This document shows, piece by piece, positions 12,201-27,200 of a DNA stretch of 64,000 bases. Numbering within the stretch: position 1 is the first letter of the stretch; each line of letters begins with the position of its first letter. The DNA is from Symbiodinium kawagutii. Taxonomy: Eukaryota; Sar; Dinophyceae; Suessiales; Symbiodiniaceae. The stretch lies in NCBI GenBank assembly GCA_009767595.1, contig VSDK01012688.1, positions 415,968 to 479,967 of the forward strand, in the 5' to 3' direction. The position numbers were made by a program, and so were the translations under genes. Under the pieces are notes generated by a model. It ran no database searches and was not told where the DNA came from. It saw only the letters and a program-made list of their open reading frames with translations.

Positions 12201-15200
12201 GGAAACATAGCGACCGTGGTATAACCATCATTTAGACGCTTGATTCAGTATTGATTCACCATTGATGAACCGAGAAACACTTTTGATTAAGCATCGCTGT
12301 AACATGATGTAACGATGTACCTACTACCTATATACCCATCATTAACCGTTGACTAACCTTGAAATACATTACAGTAATGTAAACATTTGTCAACCGGTTA
12401 ACCCTTGCTTTTCCACATTACCAATTGGTTCACCCTTCGACTAACTCTCCTTAACCATCGATTGACAATTGATCAACCATCCTCAATCATTGACGAACCA
12501 TTGATTAAATCTTGCCTTGACATCATTGGCCATTGATTAAGCATTAACAAACTATTCATAACCAGCAACCAACGATCAGCTGGTGGATCAAATGACCCAT
12601 GATTTTGACAATCATTGGCAGTTGACCCCGAGGGGTTGATGATTAGTTGGAATATTTTCAGATTAGTTGATGATTGCAAGACCAACAGCAGTTTCGGATT
12701 ACTTGAAACGGTCGATCAAAGGTGACCCAAAATTATCGCAACACAATCCAGATGTGCAGGGTTTTGTTTCATGCCTTGAAGCAAAAAGCATCCTAAGAGT
12801 TTTGGACTTCATGAGATCGTCTTGTACATACGAACACGATGGGGACAGTCGTGTCGTTCCCCGCACTGTCGCCAGGTCGTGCTGCTCCTGACTGGTAGCA
12901 TCCAATCGGCCAAGAACATGTGCAACGGTTACCTGACGACCTTCCAAGAGTACGAGTGGACTTGGAAGGAGAACATCGAGAAGATGCTTGGACTTATGTG
13001 GCGCAGCATTTCTCCACGAGAAAGGGGTAGTTCACATGGTGTTGTTCTGTTTGTAATGTTTGGGAGGTGTGGCAGGAGGACATTGGAGAACATTGGAGGA
13101 CAAGCCTCCCAAACGGACCCCAACTATTTGTGAAAAGGGTTCGACCCACACCCTGCGCTGGGTGTCTTTCCACTGCGCTCGCCACGATGCCATTCTGAGT
13201 GCTGTGGTGTCTCAGGCTTTGGGCGAGTGCATAGATCTAGATAGATGGGTGCCAAAGCGAGAGTTTCTTCAATAAAGATGAACTCAGCTCATGGGTGTTG
13301 CTGGGAGTACAACTTTTGAAATCTTAGACACCTGGCAACCATGGGTCATTTGATGACGAAATCTGGAGACGTCCTGAAATCTGGAGACGTCCAGACACAT
13401 TCCAAATGAATTGTTTGCAAGTGATTCGGGGGTCTGCCGTCGAAATTCGCGAATCACAAGCTGCGGGTGAGGAAGTATCAGGAGTTCAAGAACACCGAGC
13501 CCAGCCTGGACGAGACGGAGCAGCTTGGCAGATGGGGCCCGACTCGTCACGCCCACCATGAGGGGAACTCCACCGAGACATGGCGCGTTGGGTTGCCGCG
13601 GTTGGATCATCACCTCGACCTGCGTGGCACAGTCTCGAAGGCACTCCTGAGTCGCCTGCTTCTTTCTCTGAAGATGGCTGTGGATTCTTTGGATTAAAGG
13701 ATACAGTAGCAATTACTTTGACTGCTGTATTTGATTGTTAAAGTTACAATTGTTTTTGGGGCATGATAGCTTTTATCCTCTGCAACTCCCTTGAGCCCTG
13801 GCAAAAAGGCTGGTGAGCTGCTTGTTGTTACAAGGGGGTTGCTACCTGGCAAATTTCAGATGCATGGATTCTGTGATGGGATATTAACCAATGATGCTTG
13901 AAATTCATCATGTGATATATTGATGATGGGATGTTTGAATGTCATTAGGGCCTGCATTCAACTGCTAGAATCAATTCTCAGTCGAGTGGTTCAGAACATC
14001 CGGGTTAGTTTATTCCTGCATGATTCTTAGCAGCCATGACTCGGGGTCAGCTATGAGCCGCTTGGTATACTGGGACAGCGCTAGGTCCTTTTGAGAAAAT
14101 GGGGGTAGCCCTGGGCTACGTATGATCCTCTGAGCAACTTCCTAGGGCGACATCACAGTTGTTGATGCAACAACAATTCGTGTTTCTTGGGCTCTTTGTT
14201 CTAGCCACGAGTAGGCATCTGGCCAGTACCGCAGACATATCGAAGTCCCTGCAGTTCAGTTCCAGGGTGGAGCATGAAGCTGGTTGGTTTGATATGGCGG
14301 TGAAGGCATTTGAAGACTCAGTTGGTGGAAACTTTGAGTCGAAGAGAAGAGTTTGCTGCTCGAGTCTCCATGAGGTCCAAGTTGAAGGAGTTTGTTGCCA
14401 TGGAGAGCAAGGTCGAGCAGTTGACTGGGCAACACCAGCGGCTTGGGCGTCAATACTGCTCTGGAAAAGTGTCATGAAACTTTGCTGATTCATAGCTGTT
14501 GGTGATTCAACACGGCTAAGATGAGGATTCCAAGTTTTTGCCATGACATTGGTTTATATCCATACCTAGCACGACTACATACACTGCATACACCTTTGCT
14601 GTAGAGCCTGGCGATGCTGGGCCCAGGATTTCAGCTCTGATGCTGAAGACCGGCAGTTTGGCCCAAGATTTGAAGGGCTTGGCCGAGAAGTGGAAGTCCT
14701 GCTTCGCCAAGGCCGGCCCGCTCCGGGCAGCCAAGTCATTGGCATCCCAACTGTGAGCCTGGACCCGATGACTTGGGAGCAGAGGTGCAGTAATACACAT
14801 GTGATCACATGTCTGCACCATGTCTTTGTTTCTTATGTTGGGATTGTTTAGATTAGAAACTACTATGTTAAAACAGTTTTACCTTGACGACCATTTTGTT
14901 GATTTTCCTGGCATAATCACCAGAAAGGCATGAGCCCCCTAGGCGAGGAACCGGTGATGACCTATGCAGGTTGCAGGGCTGTTCAGGACCTGATCGAGGT
15001 GAAAAGGATCCCGTGATGGGAGTCCAATGGCCATAAGCTCTGACCACATCAGGATGCCTGCGTTGATTGTTTCTTACCCTGGTAATCTGTTTGTTACTAC
15101 CATCTAATTTACAATGTGAATCCACATCTGATGGCAATCCAAAATACCTGGTATATAATGTAACATTTCTGGAAAACCCGCAGCTGTTATAGATCAATTA

Positions 15201-18200
15201 CCAACCTTGGAAACGACCCGCACTGGAGGGTATTCCAACCATCAAACACCATCGACCATCGTTACCGGAGGGTATCCCCTCATGGCTGCCCAGCACGCGG
15301 CTCCAGGAGCTTCATAAGGAGGCTTTCACCAAGTTAGAAGCGGTCAGCGAGATGGCGGCTGGGCGGCGGCAGGTTTTGTTCCCTGGGATCATGAAACAAA
15401 TCGCTGGGGCAAGGGACCAGTAGGACCAAGAGGTCGAATAGGAAGCTGGTCCAGCAGTCCAGTTGTGGGCCATGTAGACTCTAGCTGATGTCTACTGCAA
15501 CTGACTACCACTTTACATTTCAGACGCGAGTATAGTCTCGAGTAATTAGTTCTTTAACAGCAGTGTTGCAAAGTGAATTTCCAGTGCAGATGGTTTTGCA
15601 CCTGTCTCCTTCATGATGTTTGTCGCTTGGAGCTGAGGTCAAATCCACTCGAAAGAAGCTCTTGCGAGAGGTCGGAAAACTTCCTGGACTTTGGAACCAC
15701 TTGCTGTTCAGTCCCAACCCCTTACCCAAAGTGAGATGAGCAAGAAAAGGCGCTGTAAAAATCGATTATGCCAATCTGCAATTCAGAGTCAAAGCAGTTA
15801 TTGCCGTCGTCGTTGTCGTTGCTTGATTCATCCCTTGAACTTATTGACAAGGCAGTCCTACAAGGAGAGTACCCAGCGGAGCCTAACGACAATTAACCAC
15901 AATCAACCACAATGAATCAACCACAATCAGCCACAAAGATCAACCACAATGAACCACAAGGAATCAATCAGAGTCAACCACTATGAAACTCTGTGAACCA
16001 CCATGAACCACCGGATGATGAACGGATCAGCTGTGGGTAGCCACTTTGGCAATACCATTGAAGCACTGATGACCACTGGATTCCTGTACCAGGTGGGTTC
16101 AGGCGACATCGATGCCTTGGCCTACGTCATGCAGACCTTGCAGGTACCGAGCTGGTTGCTGCTGATGTCATTGCCCTGACATGTTTCAAGCCATGGTTTT
16201 GGCTAGGGAAAATGGTGACTTATTGTGGTTTAGTCTAGGAAATTTATACTTTAAGTAGGATCACTTATTGTGGTTTAGTCAATGGAACTTTCTTCACTTT
16301 GAGTAGGATCACAGAAGGAGTTTCATATCAGCAGTGGGGACTGCCAAATTTTTTTGAGCTTGTCATCACAGAGTTGGTCACAAGGTTCCCCAGCCATGGT
16401 TTTGGCAGCTCAATACCTTGGTAAGATAAAAGATCGGTCCCAAAGAGGTTGATAAATTTGTTGCGTCAAAAAACTGTCAGGTGATGAGCAAGTTGGAGTT
16501 TGCAAGTCGATAGTATTCGATAATCTTATGTATATGTGGCTGATGGCGATTGGTGATTGCGTGGTTAGTGATTGGTGATTAGTGGGGAATGGTCTCACTT
16601 GCTTAGAAGTGATTCCCTTTGTAAGTCCATATAGCATGTTTCACACTTTACGTGCTTGTTGGCGTACATACCTTCCGTAGTAGAGACATGTATTTGTGTG
16701 CGTATCAACGGTGCTGCATGGATTTGATGAAAGTCATTTTTGCGACATGTTTTCTTCAGCAACACGTCACTCAATGCGTTTTGCCGACGCTGATCCTGTA
16801 GGCCTGTACCTAATTATGAGCCCGGTTTCGAGACTCTCTCTCTCTCTCTCTCGTTCTCGCTGTCTCTACACGATATACATACATATATATATATATATAT
16901 ATACACAATTATGTATGATGTACTGTAGGTTGCTGCAGCAACTAGTTCAACTATCCTTTCTTTAGCAAAACATGGGAGCACCGGCTCCTGTATAAACGCA
17001 GAGCCTAGGCAACGCAATGTTGATAAATGAGATGATCTGTTTCCTTGACTCGAAGAAGCTGATGTTGATTTGAATGTCACTTACTGGCCATCCAAAATGA
17101 AGCAATTTGGGGAGCACCCAACTGCTTTGCGCAAGTTGTAAAGTCAACATCCACAACGACATGCCGCAGCCCAGTGAACTTGCGCACCGCAGGTTGAGCA
17201 CGCATTTTTCAGGGCAGTTGGGTTGGATATGAATGCCCAATTGATCCACTTTGAAAAAAAGAACGAGATAGAGAAATGGATAAGATGGAGCGGAGAGATT
17301 CGAAAACAGAGCAGAAGTGAACATGATATTTATTAATGAGCACACTTGCCTGGTTTGGGCCATTACTGTACTGCAAAATTGTTCATGCGGGAATTTGCTC
17401 CAGACATTAAAGGTGGAACTTCTTCGTTTAACTTTAGTCTGTCCAGACGTTGGGGTAACATGCTGGCAAGTACAGACCATATCCAGTCTAGCGCATCAAG
17501 AAGCCAAAGCACAGAGGCTCAATTTGGATATCAATGGGCCATCCTATCAGAGACTAATGTGCTGGGACCTCACGGTATTTGGGGTGCACAGTTACCTGCA
17601 CACGACCCACACATTCGGTTTGCCCATCAACCCTCATCGACTCTGAAATGAAATTCAATGTGAACAAGCAATTTGGCTCAAGCCAAAGAGTTCGAACCGC
17701 AAGCAAGTCCATAGACAATTTCATATTCACTCAATATGTCGGGCGTGGGGATGAAAATCATCCCAACAGTGCAAGTGAGTTTACTTGTACTCTCTTGGCT
17801 TACTTCGTGGTGGGCTTTGATTCACAATTCTTTTCAGATGTTCATTGGTGGCATTGATGTGGTATTGGCTGCTCCAGTTGCTGTTTTGCTGCTGGGATTC
17901 GTGATAACGAATGTGCAAGGCTATTTGGAGGAGAAGGAAAGAGAGGACATATCCTTGGCAAGAGCAGCAGCTGTGGATCTAGACTTGGCTTGTCTTCTGC
18001 AACGTCATGGAAAGGAGCTCTGCTCAGGTAAGCAGTTCAAATCGTGGGAACGTTTGAAGGTGAGACAAGCACTTGGACGAGGGATTCCTTTGTCCATGGT
18101 CTCTTTCTACGTAGCAAGTCGTAGTGTCTTGGAACAGCCTTCCTGCCAACTCCTTACAACTGCCAGCCTTCTTCTCGCTGGAGACAATCAGAGGAGCAAG

Positions 18201-21200
18201 CTTGAGAAGGCTTTGGAGAGTCATCCTCGCATGTGCCAGTTTGATTTTCCATTCGGTGTGGGTGTCAACTGCATTAGCAGTCATGAGTCACTGAAGTTGT
18301 TGACGGAATACAAAGACGGACGAACAACGGGAAGCATGCCACCTGAAGACAAAGACCGGCTGAGGCGAACCTGTGGTCAGCAGCTCATTGTGAGCTATCC
18401 ACATGGCAATTCTTCGGAAGCGATTATGATCCTGAACACGGTCGGTGCGGCTACAAACTGTGCCTTTTTCGTTCATCACAGGATGGACCATTAAAAGATT
18501 TCAATGAGGTTGTCGAAGATGCAGTTGTAAAGGAGCTCAAGGCCAGCAAAGAGACTCAATCTGCAGCGAGACAGCTAATGCGACAGATGGGATTGCCACT
18601 CGTGACAGCGGCCATTCCCTGGAAGATGGTTATCAATTTCATAGTTTCGCGCTTGAAATCCTCATCTGGTTTTGGGCCTATGGTGCTGTCTAGGAGGCAT
18701 TCGAGCCATGAGTTTGCTATGGGACTTATCTTCCTTGTCGCAGCAATGCTTCCACTGGCAAAACGAGTGGAAAGACAGCGCAAGTTAAAACGGCACGACC
18801 AAGTTCCTGTACTTGTCCACTGTGGCATTGACATCCTGCTTCTCGAATGCACAGCTATCTTTGTACTCACCTCGAGCTTTATTGTTCAGCTTGGCAACTG
18901 TCTTTCTGCAAAAGTCGTGGGCAACGTACAAATAGTAAGCGAGGGACTGTCTCGCATTTCGGCTACAAACCCCAACGAGCTCATGAGCCAGTTCAACGGT
19001 TTGTTATCAGAAGCAGACAATGTGGTAACTATCATGGACGGCTTGACCAAACCCTTGACAGTGCCCATATCGCTGTGTCTTATCTTTGTTGTGGCTGCCC
19101 TGCTCTTTTTCAGTCTCTCGACCGTCTTCTGCCATGAGAACAGTGTGTCTCGCAACCTTCCATGGATCACGAGGTGGAACGCCACCGTCGGAGGGCCTTT
19201 GTGTCTCCTTGCAAAAGTGCCAGAAGCAGAGGTGTCAAAACTGTGCCATAGGGTTCGCTTGCAAATCCTCCTGCGCGGGCTGCTTCTGACTTGCATCTTT
19301 GGTGCTTTCATGGGAAGATGCGATAGGTTTGATGCAACTCTGTCTGCGGCATTGGTGTTTCACAGGCGCATCACAGCGCTGTGGCCCTGGTTTCTTGCCT
19401 GGTTCTCCCTTTGGGGGATTCATGCTCTGAGTGGCATGATGGCTGTGAACTCCATTGAACAGAATCAGCAGTTCCGTGATGAGGATCGCATGCTGAAAGA
19501 CCTTGAGACCTATGGCACCGTGAACGAAACCCATCACCCAATGGGCAANNNNNNNNNNNNNNNNNNNNNNNNNNNNNNNNNNNNNNNNNNNNNNNNNNNA
19601 GGAATGCCTATCCAGCCTGCTGGACTTCCAGCTAGGCCACCTGGCTTAGATGCTCCAATTTCAACTTCTCCTGAGTCACCTTAGGATCGAGCCTACAAGT
19701 CAGATTTGTATAGAAAAAGGACGCCAAAGTGTTGCACATATGATTTTTTGGCAGAAATCAGCCAATTCAAAGTGAAGAGGCTGATTCTAAGTTTCAAAAG
19801 GGGGCACCAAAACCGCAACATTAACCACATCTACTAAGTAAAGAACGGGTGACCGGCACTGGGTCCTGGATCAAAAATGATGCCTGAATGTAGGGTGATG
19901 CCAATGTGAGCCATTACTCGCACCAGCTTGGTGCCGCTGTGACCATCTGAAAGTGGCATCACCGGCGCCTTTTGCTTCAGGAAGTCTATGCGAAGCAAAG
20001 TGAGATCGAGCTGGACTTCATCCCCATCGAACACATGTACCGCATCCTTGACGAGCACTTACCAAACATTATGGACAAGGACCGGAAAACCTACTGGTGG
20101 AATGAACTCCAGCACTGAAAGACTCAGACTTGTGCGAATCTAAGTTGAACATTTCTTGCATGTAACACTTGAAATCCATCAATAAAGATAGCTTCTCTCC
20201 TGGACCAAGCCGCTGATGAAGGAAGAGCAAGACACTCGCTCCATGCTCAAGAAGAACTGGAAGGACGGGCGGCGGTACTGGACAAGCTGCACCTGGGTCA
20301 TAGTAGCTGCGTCAGCTCAAGACCCCCAGTGGCTGCCCTCTGAGCTTATCTACCAGGTATATATTGCTTGGATCAAGATTCTTTGATGGAAGCCCCTATC
20401 CTCACCAACGAGGTAAACCGCAAAACCCTTTTGATGAAAAACATGGAAACGTTCTTGTCTTGACATGGGACTAATGTTGGAAACCATTGGACTGCTGCCA
20501 GCGGCTCCTGTCCTGCACTGAAGAACAACCAAGTCACAAAATAGTCCCCCAATCTCAAAAGCTGATACATGTACAATATGTCAGACATTACATGCATTAC
20601 ATGTAAGGTCATATACAAATGTACATACGCAGATGTACATCTAATCTATGTAGGGGACAACATGTGTATTTTGTGATTTCTCAAATTAGGGGTACCCCAA
20701 ATCATCGACTCTTTTAACCATTAGTGGTAATAAACCCACCTTTTTTGGGGGATCCCTGGTTATACTAATCATCATTTCAATAGACAGATGAGTATGATTA
20801 TGATTCGGTTATCTGGTTATACTCATCATCATTTCAATCAATTTTTGGGGATCCCGATTTCAATAAACCACCATTCCATTGGTGGTTGGAACCAGGCGGG
20901 TCTCGCAACAATGATCTCTGGATGCTGCTCTGGCTGCAGGACCTGTTGGAAGAGAGTGAGGCTCGTCAACATGAGCTTTCTCAGAAGCAGCGCCTTGGAT
21001 CCCTCCTGGGAAGGATGGGAATTTGTGGTTAGTAGTGCTTGATCACGGGTAATGTAGGGAAGAATAACCAACCAGAATGGTTCTTGAACAACGACTCACT
21101 GGGTTGGTGGGAAAGTCGATCTTGGAATCCCGGCTGTTCTAAACAGCAATTACAGAAGTTTCCTAGAGATTTCTTCATCAGTTCTGAAAACCAAGGACAC

Positions 21201-24200
21201 CCTGTGTTCTTTTAGTATCACAGCAAATCCGACCGCTCAAGGAATATGTGTTCCCTCACAGCAAGATATCACCGCCGGAGTGACTCTATGGACTCATTGA
21301 GGGCTTGCTGGTTGAAGGCCCGCTCCACGGTGAATTCCACCGAGGATTCAGTACAAAAAGGATCTCATCAAGACGGTGAACTCCTTCAAAAAGGACCAGC
21401 ACTGCCGGACGCGCCGTTGTGAGAAACCAATGAAACACAATTGGAATGGGAGGATGGATGCTGTTGATGGTCAACAAGTGATGATTAAGAATGGTTATCT
21501 GATAGTTAATCAACAACTGATGGTTCTTGATGGTTATTTGATGGGTGTGGTTAATGATCAGTTGTTGATTAGTCATCAATAACTATCAATAACCATCAGT
21601 GATGGTTTGTGGTTAACACCATCAACTCAAGTGATGGTTTGTGGTTAATGGTCATGAATGTCTTCATGTCATGGCAGCTGGCTCCAGGATGTGGCCCGCT
21701 TCCGAGCTGAGTACGAGCGCAGCGGGCCCATGGTGAAGGGCATCTCTCCACGCGAAGCGGTGGAGCGTCTGAAGAGCCGCTGGGCGCACGCGGCATTCCA
21801 GCATTCCTGGCGGCGATCAACTGGTGAAACGAGTGACTATGACATGACTGTGAGAGCCCAACTAGTAGCTCTTAGCTATGACTGCAACTAGTGACTATAA
21901 CTAACTAGCAAACGTGATGATACCTAACTATAGCTATGATATAACTATGACAATCTGCTTAGACTATCTAGGACGATGTTCAAGCGTTGGTGAGCCCAGC
22001 CGTTCACGCAGTAGCATCTACCAGCTAGTGGGGGATGAAGGGGCCACTTAAACTATGAATTGGTTAAGGCATTTCAAATCATGAACCTCCATAGTTGAGG
22101 GTAGGACGACTTGTCATTCTCCACCATACCCCTGAAGGATTGGGGTAGCCATGAATTGTTATTGCTTCAGAGGACTTGGGACTGGTTTTTCTTGGAGGCT
22201 TGGATTTCACGGGAAAGCCTCCTACACCATAAAGATAGGAGACCCTTGATTCTTCGAAGCCTTTTGCGGCCAGCCGAAACGCAACCTTCCTGTCATCGGT
22301 ACTCGGATGCTGATATCTTCATACCGATCTACCACCATTAATGGGAGACGGAACCACCCAAGAAAGCGCTGTGCGATGAAACGTGCAAAAAATGTCGTGC
22401 TTCACGATGCCTTCAATTGGACGGGATTTCTGGGAGGCTTTCCTTGACAGGAAGAGGGACCACAGCTTCAAGGGGGCATTTTTTCCCGGAGGGTAAGCAA
22501 ACATTCAATCAATCAAAGCCTTGTCATGAACCGTGATCATCAATCCCTTATCATCCAAGTGGTTGTGCTTTCCAGCCTCTTAAGTGCCCCAGCTGCTCAG
22601 GATTCAAGGAGGAATTTGAGGTCCGAGATCGAAAGCAGGCCAGTACCGGACATGGCCATGTGTGAATGTGTGAATGTCCATGGCCATGGTGGTACCCCAA
22701 ACCATTATGATTAAAAGGGAAAGCAACCAGCGAGCTGGTGGTACATCATTATATAATTCACAATTTCATAGGTGGATGTCTTAAAGATGGTATCACCAAG
22801 TCGTGGTTCCAGACCAAATGGGTCAACTAAGAATGGCATTCTTGACTAAGCAGCGTTGTGATGCCAGGGAACCTGTATGATTGGGTGGTTGTGAACATTC
22901 CAACAGCTGGACTTCGGCAGATTCTTAGGGCACTCTTCTCAGGGGGACACGGGCCACCCACAGCGATTCGGGGCAGTCCCACAATGAAAACCTCCCCGAA
23001 GCCAAGAATTCTTGGATATCAACTATCAACTACTGTACTCTCATTGAGGAAATTCAGACGTTAACCCACGGTGTGAATAATTTGTATTAAATTGCCCTTT
23101 TCAGGAGCCAATCTATTGATTACATATACCTTGATCTAAAAGTCATTGTAAGGTTTGGAGTCACCTTACATTGCATATAATATATAGATATATACACCTA
23201 TCTATGTTATGTTATGATATCTTGTGTTGTGTTATGTCATATTATGTTAGATTGTATTGTACTTCAATTCTAGCTATATCGATATTTGTTATTTGTTATA
23301 CTATTAATAATTAATATCATACAATATTCGGCTATACACATTTTTGGTGCTCGTTATCGCAAGCCGTACCTCCAACTCTTTCAACACCGGTACCCTTCCA
23401 GTTGACAGTCAGGCGCATAGGGTCGTTTTCAATAGATGCTCCAGGCAATGGTTGTTGCTTGGAGATGGTGGTTGATGCCATCCTTGGATGGTTAACCATT
23501 GTTTTCCTTATGATTGTTGGTTAGAGCCCCCTGTTATTGGTTGGTTAATATTGACCCATGGCCAAATCTATTTACAGAGGTGGGAAGCGCATTTGACGCG
23601 GGGCAGCAGCGCCAGGAAATTTACTACATCGGCGAAGACTTGTTCGGTGTACCTCACCAGCGATATCCAGCACTGGACACGACCAGACAAGAGCTGGGAT
23701 ACCTGTCTCAGCTCTATGTGCCTTGGCATTCAGTGACTACCGAGGGAATCACTATTCATCAACCATCATTCTAATCAACCATCATTAATCAACCACTATC
23801 ATTCACCCTCATAAAACCACCATCATTGACCCTTATGAATCAACCGTATGGGGGAAACAGATCCATCAAGCTCTGCAACCAGGATCTCTACGTAGCGGTT
23901 CTGGAGACCATCAAGGAGAGAATCCGGCGCTGCGCCGGTGGGTGGGGATTGTGTTCTGAGGCATGTGGCGTTCAACCGACAGAGTCCCCGGCTGAGGATG
24001 ACAAGTCAGAAGGATGAGGGGATCAAAGATCAGCAAGGATTAGCAAGTCATAAGGATCAAGGATTAGCAAGGGTGAACATCCCCTTGAGGATTAGGATGT
24101 GATTCAAATTTTTCCAGAGACAATTCAGGATGTTAGCAAGCATCCGCATGTTTCTTGAGGATGTTGTGAACCAGTCGACAAAAACTGTCAACGATTTATG

Positions 24201-27200
24201 TTGATCATATAGACCGGGTCAGCTTGACTTCAAATGCAATCAGACGTAGTCTTTGAACATCACTAATGATTGATGGTTATTCATAGTCAGTAATCAACCA
24301 AGGGTTCATATTCATAAACCACCAATAGTGTTACCAGCTGAATAGCTGGTCATTGACAGGGTTTCCCTCTTCAAGCACAAATGACTGTAGTGTCACGGAA
24401 ACGCAGTGGCTATTCGACACGTTACTCAATCCCAACCTTCTCGGTTCCCTTACTTAGATGCCGGCTTCACAGGCTTAGATTTGTTCCACTTTACACAGCC
24501 AAATACATTGAAACCCTTGAACGAAATGTGTAAATAAATAGATAAATATATATTATATATGATATGTGTGTATTTAGATAAATTTGATTCTATTTTTAGC
24601 ACTAGACTGAACCCCCCCCGGCGCCCCGGGCGACATCCTGCAAAGACGACAATGCGAAGGAGTGGAGAGACTACCTGTGGTGTGATGTGGGTGAGAACAT
24701 GGAGACGATGCAGAAGATGCAACCTGACAGCACTATGCTTCCATCACTTTCACCCTCCTTCAATGCAAACCAACTACCCCTGGGTCCCATCCGTTTGACT
24801 CAATCGTTCGCCAAACGGGCACTTTTAGCAGAACAGTTGTTTAGAAAGTAGCTGTTGGTTAATAGTTGATGCTGGTTGACGTTAAATTGATGAATGAATG
24901 TACTTTTTTTTACCCGAAAGTCCAGGTTCCTCTTCACCGAAGTTGATTTCCAGGATGAACCATCATTGAGCCAGCTTCCTTAGGATTGACAGTTTTGCAG
25001 CTCGCTGCAAGAAGATGCCCAAGCAGCTGCGAGAGTGGCCAGCTTACAACGAACTCAAAAAGGAGATCGAGGACTGCTCAGCTTAGAACCTAGCTGAGTG
25101 TGGTACTACATTGCGTTTCAGCAACGAACGAGTATATTGGTGATTCATTACCATCAATGGTGATTCAGCAACATTTGCTAATCATCATGTATTGTTTCAG
25201 CAGCGAACGGGTATTTCAGCTTCATGACGTGTGGAACAAGAAGAATACATCAACACCAAGCACATGTATGCACATGTGCAATAAGAAGTGCGGCAGCATC
25301 CTGCTATTCCAACGGGGGTGTAACAATTAATGGATTTCACATTCACTGCCCAAATACTGGGAATGCTGCCAATAGAACCAAAGTTCTTATCCGCTTGATG
25401 CCTCAATTGACTCTCCACTCTAACCATCATTGATTCGATGTCAACGTTTGGTTTCCATGCCACAACCTGCAGCTTTGTTGACACCAAGCCGCTCGCTAGG
25501 TGTTGTATAACATGCAGGCTGTATCGGACAGGTAGAAGCCATTCTGGGAATAACCATGTTCAGTAGCATGGGATGAGATAAAGTGTCTCTTTGTTTTTGG
25601 TACATGATTCTTTTTCCAAGTGTGTCATCTGAGAAAGAAGGCTGTCAATCAATGTATCAAACAGTCGAGATGTGTGGAAAAATAAAGGTTTCAAATTTTT
25701 CTAGTTTAATCTAGAAATTGAGTGCTCTTCACACTGAGGAGGATCAGTTTGAACGATTCTCTACTCTTCCGTGACTTCAGTGTCGGCATAATGATTAGTT
25801 GAGCAAGAATCGTCAATGATGATTAGCTTACAATGATTGCAATACAAACCATTGAACATGAATGACTAGCTTACAATGATTAACTTATGATGATTAGCTA
25901 AGAATGATTTGTACTATGGTTTCTGGATAGTCTGACGCTGCAAAAAACCTTGGCAGCTGGCAGCTCGTAGGATTTCCAAGCTGTTCTGCCGCTGTTGTTG
26001 GAGCTGGGGAAGCCGGAATGCTCAGCTGGGGGCCGCGAGGCACATTTTTGGGATGATTGCTGGTTGCCACTTATGATTCTAATGCTTCAGAATGGGTCAG
26101 TCTGTCAGGATGGTTGTTGATTACACACACACACATTGCTTGTTATTGTTTCGACCCAAGCATTGAGCTCGGCGTTCCGCCAAGTTCCATCCCCGGCGGT
26201 AAATTTCCTATAGTAATAGGAGGGGTCCCTCACCTACCCAGCAGGGCTATTGGCCATTGCTTCCCATAGGGCTTCCCAGGGACCCCTGGGCGCATCCCTT
26301 GGTGGTCGACCTCGCCAAGGCCCAGTATCATGCCACGACACTGGCAGCAGGTCATGGACATCACAGGCCGCGCAGTCATGCCATGCTGGTGATGCGGTGA
26401 TGCTCATAGGCTTCGTAAAGTGAATGGCAAGTAATTATATAATGATTAATGATAATGATAGCGGATAAGATGGCTCATGATGGCCTATGATTGTTCAGCA
26501 TGGCCAATTAGATTTTTGCTGATGGTTGGTTTTTGCGGTACTGATCAATTTTTTAGGAATAGTGGATAAGATGGTTAATGATGGACTATGATACTGGTTC
26601 AAGGTTGTCGATACATGTATTGGTTGACATGGAACGCACAACAGCTCCCCAGTGCTCAACGCTTCAATGGATGCCCCTCAGGTTGCTAACCACGACTACA
26701 AAGGTGATGCAGTTGTATTTAAGTTATTCTTGTTGTAAAGGATTGTTAGTGAATTTCGACCTCTCAAAGCTGCATATGAACAATGATCAACCAAGGGTCC
26801 CAGTTGACATCACGTGGTTAACCTCACATCGCAAGGCAAGGATCTGCCGATCGACTCTGAGAACTTCAAGCTGCAGTCCCTGATCGATGCGCAACTCAAC
26901 GCTACTGGGCAGGTTTTACTGCGGCCCGTGCGGTGCACCCAACAAGGGGTAGGTAGACATCCCAACAGCTCGAGTAGTTTGGTGAGGAGCAGACGATGTT
27001 AACCAACCCCGGCAGAGGCGATGGGCCCACAGGCTGCCACATCCGCAGAGATCTCCCAGCTGCACAGCCTTGGCGCACCGAGGAATTCACCGATGAGATC
27101 TCGGACATCTGCGAGGGAGCGGATAAACAGTTGGCTCGGAGCTGAGGTTCAAAAAATGAATGGAACCTTGATGAACATCCCAAGAGTTCAACGACTACAG

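Noticed and set aside
16962..17480. 172-codon minus-strand frame upstream of the nested gene
   Set aside because: No recognisable domain, it lies in intron sequence, and nothing but its length suggests coding.
18347..18494. Frameshift or pseudogene break in the nested membrane gene
   Set aside because: A 92-nt GTGAGC...CACAG intron (18390-18481) restores frame exactly, so no damage needs to be assumed.
26281..26320. [13 protein letters not shown] reading as a dynein exon
   Set aside because: It would need a single-base frame break to join the RHW motif. Exon 37 at 25971-26011 ([13 protein letters not shown]) supplies this segment with correct phases.
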